From NCBI GenBank assembly GCA_964467165.1, contig CAYXOL010000003.1, positions 90,544 through 154,543 of the forward strand: 64,000 bases of DNA. The letters are read 5' to 3'. Under the pieces are notes generated by a model. That model had not been told where the DNA came from. It ran no database searches and was given only the letters and a program-made list of their open reading frames with translations. Below are positions 24,987-33,302 of the stretch, piece by piece. How positions within the stretch are numbered: the first letter of the stretch is position 1; every line of letters begins with the position of its first letter. The stretch comes from Clostridium_AD sp964467165. GTDB lineage: Bacteria > Bacillota > Clostridia > Clostridiales > Clostridiaceae. The position numbers and the translations under genes are program-made.

Positions 24987-26789
24987 TTAAGGCAATACCA
25001 TAAAAGTAGATGCTACTTTTCTTTCTCCAGTGATATCACTTGGATTATTAATTACTTTTCCGTTATAATACATAGTTGATGAACTGCCTCCATCAAGATT
25101 CGAGGCATTTACGGCTCCATATTGTAAGAGTATATTTTGTACATCTAGTAATGTAGCACCTACAGATTTAACACTTCTACCATCAATAGTTAATAGAATT
25201 ACTGAACCATCTTTTTTCTGACCTATAGCTGTTCTTGGAGCTATGCCCCAACCACCCTCACCTTTTGTAATTGTAGGTTTACCATTAACTATAAGTGCAG
25301 GTCCAAAACTAACGGCCTGGCCTACATTAAGCTTATTTAATTCATTTAATGAATATTTGCCAACTATTAGGATACCTTTGTTTGTAAAAGCAACAATATC
25401 GCTTTTACTATTATTGTCTACTATATCATTAAAAATAAGCTTTCCATCCTGGATTATAAGTCCTGAGGTAGATATTCCGTTTCCAGAATCTGCAAAAGCT
25501 CCTCCGTTAATGGCTGCTATAGCACCATTGTCTTGGGCTATCCGACTTGTTAGCTCCCCCTGCATTCCTAGTTTATTACTATAGCCAACTTTAACTCTTG
25601 TTGGGTCTTTAATGATAAGTACATCGCCAGTGAACTTTTTATTTGAAATATCATATCTTTCAATACTTGTTTTATTATCATTACTTAAGGTTGTGATAGA
25701 TTTTGAAGCCTCTTTATATTTATTATCCGCAAGAACTGTTTTATTTTTAGCATTAGTAAGCATTACTCCACCCAATAAGGTTAATGTTACAATAGGAATA
25801 ATTGTCCACTTATATGAGTTTTTCTTAAATAATGAAATCATAGTGATTCTCCTTTTAATCTGAGATTTATCACTTATAATAGATGACATCCCATAAACAT
25901 GAGCGGTGTTTTTATAACTTTCTAATAACTTTATAATGGTTTTACCATAATTTATATAATCACTGCATTTAACATGAGATAAGACTAATGCATCACACGC
26001 CAGTTCCTTGTCACTACGCATCCTATAAAATGAATACCATATGATAGGATTAAACCAATGTATTATTTGGAGTATTCCTGATAAGCAACCTATTATTATA
26101 TCAAAGCGTTTTACATGGGCTAATTCATGTAAAATTATAAATTCTAACTCATTTTTATTCACATAATTTTCAATGCCAATAGGTAGTAATAATTTGGGGC
26201 TTATAAATCCATAAATGCAGGGTGTTTTAATTTCATTAGTATATATGATTTTTATATTTGATTTGATTTTTAATTTGATTTTGCACTGTAATAAAAGCAG
26301 TAAAACCTCCTCATTATCACATATGTGACCACTCTTAACTCTGGCCTTTAGTTTCATGGTCATTACGATTGTATATGAAGCGATTATAATAACCACCAAT
26401 AACCACAGACAACTTATCAATTGAAAGTATGTCGGGCTCTGATAAGTATTAGATGTATTTGTTTGTAAATTAGTCTTCGCAAGGTTAGGTGCTACATTTG
26501 TATCACCCTCTTTATTATTAAAAACTTTAATATCCTTGTTATTTATTGAATAAGGTACTTGTATAACAGTTACCCTTTTAAAATTTATAATATTAAAGAT
26601 ACTTACTGAGCTTTGTATTCCGTAAGGTATTAATAATCGAATTACAACAATAAGCCAAATTGTATAGTGCCATCTAACACCTAATTTATCTTTAATAAGA
26701 ACCTTAAATGCAAGAATTATTAAGCATAAAAGACTTGCCAAAGCAGTTGAATATAATACCCATTTAAAAATAGATATTAGTAGTATCAT
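24987..26789 (-). CDS. BlaR1/MecR1-type M56 metalloprotease receptor with an NAGPA domain in place of the beta-lactam sensor
   Basis: 600 residues. Membrane helices lie at about 5-29, 38-58 and 121-143. The M56 domain has the zinc motif HELAH (221-225) and a downstream glutamate region 'SDKELACDAL' (259-268). An Arg-Arg pair (313-314, in IKRRITM) sits where BlaR1 cleaves itself. A fourth helix (about 328-346) leads to an extracellular NAGPA domain (about 376-600) with 'NLDGGSSSTMYYNG'. Standard BlaR1/MecR1 end in a penicillin-binding domain, which is absent here. It follows the BlaI-like gene by 12 nt. Inference: it senses, or cleaves, a sugar-phosphodiester ligand and signals by proteolysis to the repressor. 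Confidence 0.85.
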   Translation of the reverse strand: MILLISIFKWVLYSTALASLLCLIILAFKVLIKDKLGVRWHYTIWLIVVIRLLIPYGIQSSVSIFNIINFKRVTVIQVPYSINNKDIKVFNNKEGDTNVAPNLAKTNLQTNTSNTYQSPTYFQLISCLWLLVVIIIASYTIVMTMKLKARVKSGHICDNEEVLLLLLQCKIKLKIKSNIKIIYTNEIKTPCIYGFISPKLLLPIGIENYVNKNELEFIILHELAHVKRFDIIIGCLSGILQIIHWFNPIIWYSFYRMRSDKELACDALVLSHVKCSDYINYGKTIIKLLESYKNTAHVYGMSSIISDKSQIKRRITMISLFKKNSYKWTIIPIVTLTLLGGVMLTNAKNKTVLADNKYKEASKSITTLSNDNKTSIERYDISNKKFTGDVLIIKDPTRVKVGYSNKLGMQGELTSRIAQDNGAIAAINGGAFADSGNGISTSGLIIQDGKLIFNDIVDNNSKSDIVAFTNKGILIVGKYSLNELNKLNVGQAVSFGPALIVNGKPTITKGEGGWGIAPRTAIGQKKDGSVILLTIDGRSVKSVGATLLDVQNILLQYGAVNASNLDGGSSSTMYYNGKVINNPSDITGERKVASTFMVLP

Positions 26790-26801
26790 AAATACACCTA
26801 T

Positions 26802-27185
26802 TTAACCTTTCTTCTTATCCAGAATATTTTTAAGTTCTTTAATTTCTGAGTCAGATAGCTTTGATTCATTTAAAAAGTTTGCAATCATACCATTTAACGA
26901 GCCATTAAACACACGGTTTATAAAGGATTCACTCTCTGCCTTTATGCATTCATTCTCTGTTAATAAAGGGAAGTAATAATATGTTTTTTTATCGTTTTTA
27001 TCTATTGTGTACCCTAGTATTTCTTTTTTTACTAAGCGATTTATTAAAGTTCTAATAGTATTTGCCTTCCAATCAGTATTTTTACTTAAAGCATCTACGA
27101 TTTGTTTCGCAGTACAGATATCATTTCCCCAAACACATTTCATAACTTCCCATTCTGAATTTGATATTTTAGATGCATTAATCAT
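26802..27185 (-). CDS. BlaI/MecI/CopY family transcriptional repressor
   Basis: 127 residues. The N-terminal winged helix (about 5-75) has the family motifs 'ISNSEWEVMKCVWG' and 'WKANTIRTLINRLVKKEILGY'. The C-terminal dimerisation helices hold an Asn-Phe pair (N103-F104 in IANFLNE), equivalent to the N101-F102 bond cut in BlaI/MecI during induction. It is encoded 12 nt upstream of the matching BlaR1-like protease. The promoter contains inverted and direct repeats built from the TACA/TGTA theme of BlaI operators, so autoregulation is likely. It probably controls the four-gene operon, not a beta-lactamase; none is nearby. Confidence 0.92.
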   Translation of the reverse strand: MINASKISNSEWEVMKCVWGNDICTAKQIVDALSKNTDWKANTIRTLINRLVKKEILGYTIDKNDKKTYYYFPLLTENECIKAESESFINRVFNGSLNGMIANFLNESKLSDSEIKELKNILDKKKG

Positions 27186-27236
27186 TTCATCATCCCTTTT
27201 TTAATAAATTATATTTTACCATTTGTAACCTTATAG

Positions 27237-27300
27237 TATATATTACACACGTAATATATATTTGTCAATGTAATATACATTTGTAAATGTAATATATATA
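27237..27300 (-). promoter_or_regulatory. Promoter and BlaI-type operator array of the NAGPA operon
   Basis: Minus-strand promoter TTGACA (27268-27263), 17-bp spacer, TAATAT (27245-27240). An inverted repeat with 10-bp arms TATATATTAC/GTAATATATA (27237-27246, 27251-27260) covers the spacer and -10. Upstream, GTAATATA recurs at 27251, 27270 and 27289, an exact 19-bp period. The interval includes TACATTT-GT-AAATGTA, close to the TACA..TGTA BlaI operator type. Confidence 0.75.
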
Positions 27301-27609
27301 TGTGAATATAAGTTATATACATATTTTCAAACTCAACTTTTGTGATTTTATGATTTTCAAAATGTATCCCCAAAAAATTTTCATGAATTAGTTAACACAT
27401 CTTCAGAATAATATTTAGGTTTTTTTACGTTTTTATATAAATTTTGAAGGATAATTCAGAATGATTGTTGAATTCTGTTTTAGTAGAACTATTAGAAGTT
27501 TCGTAAATTCTGATTAAATAATGTCTATAATTTGAGATAAAAGTTAGGTAGGATTAGCAACTAATTAAACTATTTCATTTATACTAGATTACACAAGGAG
27601 ATGTTAATA

Positions 27610-29217
27610 ATGTCTGCATTCATTAACGGAAATATTATAACTTTAGATGGAGATAAGATTTGCCAAGCATTTTATGTTGATCATGGTATTTTCACAGCAG
27701 TAGGAACAAATGAAGAAATATTGTACTTATCTAAGCCCAGTGATATCATAGTTGATCTTAAAGGCAAAACAGTCGTTCCAGGCTTTAATGACGGTCATAT
27801 GCATTTTTTAAACTACGCTGTTCAAAAGAATAATGTTAGCTTAGTAAATGTACCCTCTATTAATGAACTCATAAATATAACCAAAGAATATATAAATACT
27901 CATAGTATTCCAAATGATCAATGGATAATTGCTAGAGGCTGGAATCATAATTTATTCTCTGAGAAAAGACTTCCTAATAGATATGACCTTGATAAAATAA
28001 GCAGTCATAACCCTATACATTTTACAAGGATATGTGGCCATATAGGAGTTCTTAATTCTAAAGCCTTAGAATTACTCAATATCAACTCAGAAACTAAAAA
28101 TCCAGAAGGTGGTATTATTGATGTAGAGAATGGAATTCCAACAGGAATTATTAGAGAAAATGCACTTAATCTAGTCTCGCGCGCCCTTCCTAAAATGCCA
28201 AAGGAAGAAATTAAAACCTTATTAAAGTCTGCTTTTATGGATGCTTTAAAGGTAGGTATTACTACAATTCAAACTGAAGATTTAACTCACTGCGGCTCTT
28301 TGCAGAACCTACTTTCAGCCTATAGAGAATTAGAAATTGAAAAGGCTCTTCCTCTAAGATTTATACTTCAACTAAACTTACCTAATGAGAAAAGTATATC
28401 AAAAGCAGTTAATTTAAATTTAAAATCTAATTTAGGAAGTAATATGTTAAAGATTGGCCCTATAAAATTATTCCAAGATGGCTCTTTAGGTGGTAGGACT
28501 GCTGCTATGAAAGAAGAATACTGTGATGTAGCCACTACAGGAGTATTAATCTACAACCAGGCTTCTTTAGATAATATAACCAGACTTGCACATGATGCAG
28601 GTTTTCAAATAACCATACATGCAATTGGAGATCATGCCTGTGAAACTATTTTAAATTCTTATGAGAAAATAACAATTGCCTCTGAAAATAAGGATTTACG
28701 ATTAACCATAGTGCACTGTCAGTTTACAAATGATGAGCTACTTAGCAGATTTAAAAAACTAAATATAGTAGCTAATGTTCAGCCATCCTTTGTTATGACT
28801 GATTACCCAATAGTGGAAGCTGCAGTGGGGAAAAACCGTGCAGATAAGAGCTACGGTTGGAAAGACATGCTAAATTCAAAGATTCCAGTTGCCTTTAGCT
28901 CCGATGCACCAATTGAAAGTTTCAACCCCATAGAAGGTATATATGCCGCAGTTACAAGGCAAGATTTGAAAGGATATCCTTGCGAGGGCTGGTACAAGGC
29001 TCAAAACTTAACTGTTATTGAAGCTCTAAGAGCTTATACCCTAGGTTCTGCTTATATGAGCTTTGAAGAAGCTATTAAAGGCAGTATCTCTATAGGCAAA
29101 TTGGCAGACTTTACTGTCTTGTCAGATGATATTTTGCACATTGAAAAAAATAGTATAAAGAATATCCATGTTTTAGAGACCTATGTAGGTGGCTTAAAAA
29201 TGTTCGGGGACAGTTAA
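27610..29217 (+). CDS. Amidohydrolase family 3 protein (YtcJ-like)
   Basis: About 535 residues. The metal-dependent amidohydrolase fold has HxH in 'FNDGHMHF', 'KLFQDGSLGGRTA', 'TIHAIGDHA' and 'AFSSDAPIESFNPI', the pattern of YtcJ/NfdA-like enzymes that hydrolyse N-formyl or N-acyl compounds. The substrate is unknown. ATG 27610 is preferred: AAGGAG (27595-27600) is 9 nt away, whereas an ATG at 27601 directly abuts it. Its final codons and stop lie in a GGGGACAGTTAACAA repeat remnant. The gap upstream (27301-27600) shows only A/T-rich sequence beyond the divergent operator array. Confidence 0.85.
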   Translation: MSAFINGNIITLDGDKICQAFYVDHGIFTAVGTNEEILYLSKPSDIIVDLKGKTVVPGFNDGHMHFLNYAVQKNNVSLVNVPSINELINITKEYINTHSIPNDQWIIARGWNHNLFSEKRLPNRYDLDKISSHNPIHFTRICGHIGVLNSKALELLNINSETKNPEGGIIDVENGIPTGIIRENALNLVSRALPKMPKEEIKTLLKSAFMDALKVGITTIQTEDLTHCGSLQNLLSAYRELEIEKALPLRFILQLNLPNEKSISKAVNLNLKSNLGSNMLKIGPIKLFQDGSLGGRTAAMKEEYCDVATTGVLIYNQASLDNITRLAHDAGFQITIHAIGDHACETILNSYEKITIASENKDLRLTIVHCQFTNDELLSRFKKLNIVANVQPSFVMTDYPIVEAAVGKNRADKSYGWKDMLNSKIPVAFSSDAPIESFNPIEGIYAAVTRQDLKGYPCEGWYKAQNLTVIEALRAYTLGSAYMSFEEAIKGSISIGKLADFTVLSDDILHIEKNSIKNIHVLETYVGGLKMFGDS

Positions 29218-29220
29218 CAA
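29206..29220. repeat. REP-like remnant at the 3' end of the amidohydrolase gene
   Basis: GGGGACAGTTAACAA, one base different from the arm start of the palindrome at 8098. The TTAAC supplies the TAA stop of the gene. Confidence 0.45.
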
Positions 29221-29239
29221 CTAATTAGCATTGCTCATA

Positions 29240-29282
29240 AAAAAAGGTTATAAATTTCTTATAGAAATTTATAACCTTTTTT
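29240..29282. terminator. Bidirectional terminator
   Basis: AAAAAAGGTTATAAATTTCT pairs perfectly with AGAAATTTATAACCTTTTTT around a 3-nt loop. It lies between the convergent amidohydrolase and small membrane protein genes. Confidence 0.85.
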
Positions 29283-29285
29283 AAA

Positions 29286-29663
29286 CTATTTTTTATTGTT
29301 AGTATTATTTTTTATTCTATTAGGTTTAACCTTAGGCCTAATTACTACATCTTTTTTCTTATCTTTTTTAGAGCCTATACTGTAATTTGTTGTAGAGACA
29401 TTTTTCTTTTTAATAAAACCTGATAAATCCATAAACCATAAAAATAAAAATACAAATGCCCCTGGTATTATATAATTAGCTACATATTTTGGCATAGTTG
29501 GCCATACGAGCATAGGCACAATAAATATTACCATAGCCAGGCTAAGTATTACCCATTTATTTACTTTCACCTTATATAATACATAAGCTTTTAAAACATT
29601 GTATACCACAAGAACCACAATTGAAAATGCCACGATGCTAAGTATTGTAATCAACAAACTCAT
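29286..29663 (-). CDS. Small membrane protein of unknown function
   Basis: 125 residues. Three hydrophobic helices (about 3-25, 37-56, 63-83) are followed by a strongly basic, Asn/Lys-rich tail (about 87-125) that should face the cytoplasm and could bind nucleic acid or phospholipid. No family recognised. The SD-like AGGGGAT precedes the ATG. It is monocistronic, convergent with the amidohydrolase. Confidence 0.65.
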   Translation of the reverse strand: MSLLITILSIVAFSIVVLVVYNVLKAYVLYKVKVNKWVILSLAMVIFIVPMLVWPTMPKYVANYIIPGAFVFLFLWFMDLSGFIKKKNVSTTNYSIGSKKDKKKDVVIRPKVKPNRIKNNTNNKK

Positions 29664-29769
29664 TTTATCCCCTCTTTTCTATAATTCGCATGAAAATAAA
29701 CGTATACTATACATTATCAAACATTTATCAATATATATCAATAGCTTATGCATTAATTTATATTTATAT

Positions 29770-29798
29770 TTGTATTCTAAAAATAATTATGCTAAAAT
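29770..29798 (+). promoter_or_regulatory. Promoter of the pan operon with a ~160-nt leader
   Basis: TTGTAT (29770-29775), 17-bp spacer, TAAAAT (29793-29798). The leader to 29964 can form a hairpin near its end: TGCAGTA (29901-29907) with TACTGTA (29938-29944), and an inner CCTC/GAGG. No known riboswitch could be assigned. Confidence 0.5.
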
Positions 29799-29963
29799 AT
29801 TTGTGGGTAGTATCGCTTGCGAACTGCACCGAATTGTTTAACATATTATTAGCAACTTAGTTTGTTTTTTCTGCTCATATCTTTATGAATGAGACAGCTG
29901 TGCAGTAGTCTTCCACCCTCAAATACATGAGGCAAATTACTGTATTACATTGGAGGCGATATT

Positions 29964-30818
29964 ATGGTTATCGGCTTTATCGGATGTGGAAAGGTAGGTT
30001 TTTCTCTTGGAAAATATTTTTACTCCAAAGGAATACCACTATCTGGATACTATAGTAGATTTTACAGCGATGCCAAAGAGGCATCTGAATTTACTAACTC
30101 AAAAGCTTATGAAAACATTAATGATTTGGCACGGGATAGTTCAATGATTTTTATTACTACTCCTGATGATTCCATTCATGAAGTTTTGCAGAGATTATCA
30201 AATTTGGACTTAACTAATAAAATAATATGTCATACTAGTGGTTCCTTAACCTCTAGCATTTTTTTAGATATAAACAATTCAGATGCATTCGCATATTCAA
30301 TTCACCCTATTTTCCCATTTTCTGATAAATACAACTCCTATAAAAACTTACAAACAGCTTATTTTTCTATAGAAGGACCTGAAAAATATATACCCGCTCT
30401 GAAAGATTTTATTGGGTCTTTAGGTAATAAATACTTTACTATTAATATGGATGATAAGTCGCTTTATCACCTAGCTAGCGTCACAGTATCAAATTTAGTA
30501 TTATCTTTAATTAATACTGGATGTAGTTACCTTGGTCAATGTGGTATTAGTGAAAATGATGCACTAGGAGCATTACTGCCCTTGATTCAAAATAATATTG
30601 ATAATATAAAAGCCAAGGGCTTTTTAGGTTCATTAACTGGTCCTATTGAAAGAAATGATTTAAATACAATAAAACAGCATATAGGAGCCTTACCCTTGGA
30701 AGATGTGAAAATGTATAAGAATTTATCATTGAAACTATTAGTACTATCCCAGAAAAAGCATAATGATAAAGATTATATGGAGCTTAAAGAATTTTTAGCC
30801 ATGCAGGAGGATAATTAA
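29964..30818 (+). CDS. Rossmann-like DUF2520 protein of the pantothenate operon
   Basis: 284 residues. An N-terminal NAD(P)-binding Rossmann domain (GCGKVGFSLG at about 7-16, 'IFITTPDDSIHEV') is followed by a helical DUF2520 domain ('SVTVSNLVLSLINTG', 'LTGPIERNDLNTIKQH'). DUF2520 proteins resemble ketopantoate reductase (PanE) and recur beside panB. The likely role is a PanE-type step reducing 2-dehydropantoate with NADPH, inferred from fold and position; no panE is otherwise seen here. SD GGAGGCGAT is well placed and panB starts directly after the stop codon. Confidence 0.85.
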   Translation: MVIGFIGCGKVGFSLGKYFYSKGIPLSGYYSRFYSDAKEASEFTNSKAYENINDLARDSSMIFITTPDDSIHEVLQRLSNLDLTNKIICHTSGSLTSSIFLDINNSDAFAYSIHPIFPFSDKYNSYKNLQTAYFSIEGPEKYIPALKDFIGSLGNKYFTINMDDKSLYHLASVTVSNLVLSLINTGCSYLGQCGISENDALGALLPLIQNNIDNIKAKGFLGSLTGPIERNDLNTIKQHIGALPLEDVKMYKNLSLKLLVLSQKKHNDKDYMELKEFLAMQEDN

Positions 30819-31646
30819 ATGAAAAATTCTATTTCAACCTTTATATCTGCAAAATGCTCAGGTGAAAAATTAACAATGCTCACTGCTTATGATTATTCCA
30901 TGGCAAAACTCATTGATGAATGTGGTGTTAATGGAATTTTAGTAGGTGATTCCTTAGGCATGGTTTGTCTGGGCTATAAGGACACCTTAAGCGTCACTAT
31001 GGAAGACATGCTACATCATACTAAGGCTGTTGCTAGGGGAACCACAAACGCACTTGTGGTTGCTGATATGCCTTTTATGTCCTATCAAACTTCACTATAC
31101 GATGCAGTTAAAAATGCCGGAAGATTTGTTAAGGAAGCTGGAGCGTCGGCCATAAAGCTGGAGGGTGGAGCTGTAGTTTGTCCACAAATTCAAGCTATAG
31201 TGAACGCTCAGATTCCTGTAATGGGTCATATAGGTTTAACTCCTCAATCTGTTAATATGTTTGGGGGATTTAAGGTCCAAGGTAAAAATATAGTTGATGC
31301 AAAAAAACTTATTGAAGATGCAAAAAAAATAGAGGCAGCAGGTGCCTTTGCCCTTGTACTTGAATGTATACCCTCAAGACTTGCAGAGATTATATCACAG
31401 GAGGTTAATATCCCAACTATTGGAATAGGTGCTGGCGGTGGCTGTGACGGCCAAATTTTAGTATATCAAGATATGCTTAATATGTTCTCAGATCTGAAAC
31501 CTAAGTTTGTAAAAAACTTTGCAAATGCTGGAGATCTTATGAGAGAAGGTTTTAAATCCTATATTAAAGAGGTTAATGAAGGAATCTTTCCTGGCCCTGA
31601 ACACTGTTTTAAAATAGATGATGATATTATAAACAAATTATATTAG
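30819..31646 (+). CDS. panB: 3-methyl-2-oxobutanoate hydroxymethyltransferase
   Basis: 275 residues, full length. TIM-barrel motifs: 'MLTAYDYSMAKLIDE', 'GDSLGMVCLGY' (metal and substrate Asp/Ser), 'VADMPFMSYQ', 'AIKLEGG' and 'GHIGLTPQSVN'. It transfers a hydroxymethyl group from methylene-THF to ketoisovalerate to give ketopantoate. The ATG immediately follows the DUF2520 stop, with the SD (GGAGGA) inside the upstream gene, so translation is likely coupled. First committed step of the pan operon. Confidence 0.96.
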   Translation: MKNSISTFISAKCSGEKLTMLTAYDYSMAKLIDECGVNGILVGDSLGMVCLGYKDTLSVTMEDMLHHTKAVARGTTNALVVADMPFMSYQTSLYDAVKNAGRFVKEAGASAIKLEGGAVVCPQIQAIVNAQIPVMGHIGLTPQSVNMFGGFKVQGKNIVDAKKLIEDAKKIEAAGAFALVLECIPSRLAEIISQEVNIPTIGIGAGGGCDGQILVYQDMLNMFSDLKPKFVKNFANAGDLMREGFKSYIKEVNEGIFPGPEHCFKIDDDIINKLY

Positions 31647-31686
31647 CTTATTTTAATTTTAGAAAGGAAGTGAATAGGACATTAAT

Positions 31687-31746
31687 ATGTTGTATATAAC
31701 CATATCTTATTATGTCCCTAAAAATGAATACTGTAAAAACTATTAA
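31687..31746 (+). CDS. Short upstream ORF overlapping the panC start
   Basis: 19 codons, MLYITISYYVPKNEYCKNY, preceded by purine-rich AAAGGAAG and AGGAC. It spans both possible panC ATGs (31712, 31724), which have no SD of their own, and ends 22-34 nt inside panC. It probably feeds ribosomes to panC by coupling. A functional peptide is not implied. Confidence 0.4.
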   Translation: MLYITISYYVPKNEYCKNY

Positions 31747-32566
31747 GGAAGTTAGAAATCAAGTGAAAACTTGGAGAAAAGAAGGCTATAGTATTGCTCT
31801 AGTCCCTACCATGGGCTACCTACATGAGGGGCATGCAAGTCTTATAAAACGTGCTAGTAGTGAAAATGAAAAAGTTGTAGTAAGTATCTTTGTAAACCCT
31901 ATTCAGTTTGGTCCAAATGAAGATCTTGCTTCTTATCCAAGAGATTTAGCTAGAGATACTGTACTATGTGAAGATGCTGGGGCCAATTTAATTTTTGCTC
32001 CTACCCCATCAGAAATGTATTGTGTAGATGCTCTTACAAATGTATCAGTAAAAGGCCTTACCAATGGCTTATGTGGCGCTAAAAGGCCTGGTCATTTTGA
32101 CGGTGTATGCACAGTAGTTACAAAACTATTTAATATAGTTTGTCCAGATAGAGCTTATTTTGGAGAAAAAGATGCACAACAATTAGCGGTAATAAAAAAA
32201 ATGGTTAGAGACCTAAACTTCCCGTTAGAAATTGTTGGTTGCCCTATTGTACGTGAAGAAGATGGTCTTGCAAAAAGTTCACGTAATAATTATTTATCCA
32301 CAAAAGAAAGAAAAGCTGCACTAATTTTAAACAAAAGCTTAACTAAAGGTAAAGAGTTGTTAATAGCCCATGAAACATCTTCTAAGCTTTTAATTGAACT
32401 CATAAAAAATGAGCTTGAAAGTGAAGCTTTAGCTAAAATAGATTATATAGAAGTTGTAGATGCAATATCCCTTACCCCTGTTGATGTCCTTGACAAACCT
32501 ATACTTGTTGCCATAGCTGTATTTTTTGGCAAAACAAGATTAATAGATAATTTTACATGGCAATAA
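31712..32566 (+). CDS. panC: Pantothenate synthetase
   Basis: 284 residues (280 if ATG 31724 is used). Nucleotidyltransferase fold with 'PTMGYLHEGHASLI' (HIGH motif), 'SIFVNPIQFGPNEDL', 'GHFDGVCTVVTKLFN', 'YFGEKDAQQLAVI' and 'SSRNNYLS' (KMSKS-like). It ligates pantoate and beta-alanine with ATP. The family usually begins close to 'MNTVKTIKEVR', favouring 31724, but neither ATG has an SD. An overlapping 19-codon ORF with an SD lies just upstream. It sits between panB and panD in one operon. Confidence 0.95.
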   Translation: MSLKMNTVKTIKEVRNQVKTWRKEGYSIALVPTMGYLHEGHASLIKRASSENEKVVVSIFVNPIQFGPNEDLASYPRDLARDTVLCEDAGANLIFAPTPSEMYCVDALTNVSVKGLTNGLCGAKRPGHFDGVCTVVTKLFNIVCPDRAYFGEKDAQQLAVIKKMVRDLNFPLEIVGCPIVREEDGLAKSSRNNYLSTKERKAALILNKSLTKGKELLIAHETSSKLLIELIKNELESEALAKIDYIEVVDAISLTPVDVLDKPILVAIAVFFGKTRLIDNFTWQ

Positions 32567-32592
32567 AAATAAGAAGGGAAGGTGATTAACAA

Positions 32593-32976
32593 TTGATAAT
32601 AACAATGTTAAAATCTAAAATACACAGAGCCACTATTACAGAAGCTAAATTAAATTATGTAGGAAGTATAACTATAGATAAAACCTTAATGGACAATGCA
32701 AATATTCTAGAATATGAAAAAGTTCAAATCGTTGATATCGACAATGGAGAAAGATTTGAAACTTATACCATTGCTGGAGAGCCCGGTAGCGGGGTTATGT
32801 GTGTAAATGGTGCCGCTGCAAGATGTGTTCAGCCTGGAGATAGAATAATAATTATGACCTATTGCCAACTTAACGAAGAAAGAGCTAGGAAATTTAAACC
32901 TACAGTAGTATTTGTTGATGATACTAATAATATAAAAGAAATCACTCAATATGAGATACATGGGGAAATAAAATAA
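32593..32976 (+). CDS. panD: Aspartate 1-decarboxylase precursor
   Basis: 127 residues, double-psi barrel. It self-cleaves between Gly24 and Ser25 (YVGSITID) to create the pyruvoyl cofactor; 'NNGERFETY'-like and 'GAAARCVQPGD' segments are conserved. It makes beta-alanine from aspartate for PanC. The start is TTG at 32593: GGGAAGGTGA lies about 7 nt upstream, and the resulting N-terminus MIITMLKSKIHRAT has the family's usual length, whereas ATG 32605 is too far from the SD. Last gene of the pan operon. Confidence 0.95.
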   Translation: MIITMLKSKIHRATITEAKLNYVGSITIDKTLMDNANILEYEKVQIVDIDNGERFETYTIAGEPGSGVMCVNGAAARCVQPGDRIIIMTYCQLNEERARKFKPTVVFVDDTNNIKEITQYEIHGEIK

Positions 32977-33055
32977 ATTTTTATAATGCAGTAATAATTT
33001 TTCAGAAATTGCAAACACTAATCTTGGAAACTTAATTAAAAAGGAGATGTGTGAG

Positions 33056-33277
33056 TTGAAAGCATTAGATATTACTGCACTTGTATTAGTTATTATAGGA
33101 GCTGTAAATTGGGGTTTAATTGGATTTTTTCAATTTGACCTAGTATCAAGCTTATTTGGGACTGGTACTGCATTTACTAGAATTATATTTGCTCTAGTAG
33201 GTATTTGCGGCCTATATTCTTTATCCTTCTTAGGGAGAGATAGAGATACAGACAGAGACAGAACTGAGGTTAAATAA
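33056..33277 (+). CDS. DUF378 small membrane protein
   Basis: 73 residues. It starts MKALDITALVLVIIGAVNWGL, the DUF378 signature, with two membrane helices (about 6-26 and 41-60) and a polar Arg/Asp tail. The start is taken as TTG 33056 because AAGGAG is 9 nt away; an ATG at 33047 touches the SD. It is found across Firmicutes with unknown function. It follows panD by ~80 nt and has its own terminator, so it may or may not belong to that operon. Confidence 0.8.
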   Translation: MKALDITALVLVIIGAVNWGLIGFFQFDLVSSLFGTGTAFTRIIFALVGICGLYSLSFLGRDRDTDRDRTEVK

Positions 33278-33302
33278 TAATTAAATAAATATTCTAATCC
33301 CG

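Noticed and set aside
27237..27300. CRISPR-like repeat array
   Set aside because: Three 8-bp repeats with a 19-bp period and no spacers. This is an operator array at a promoter.
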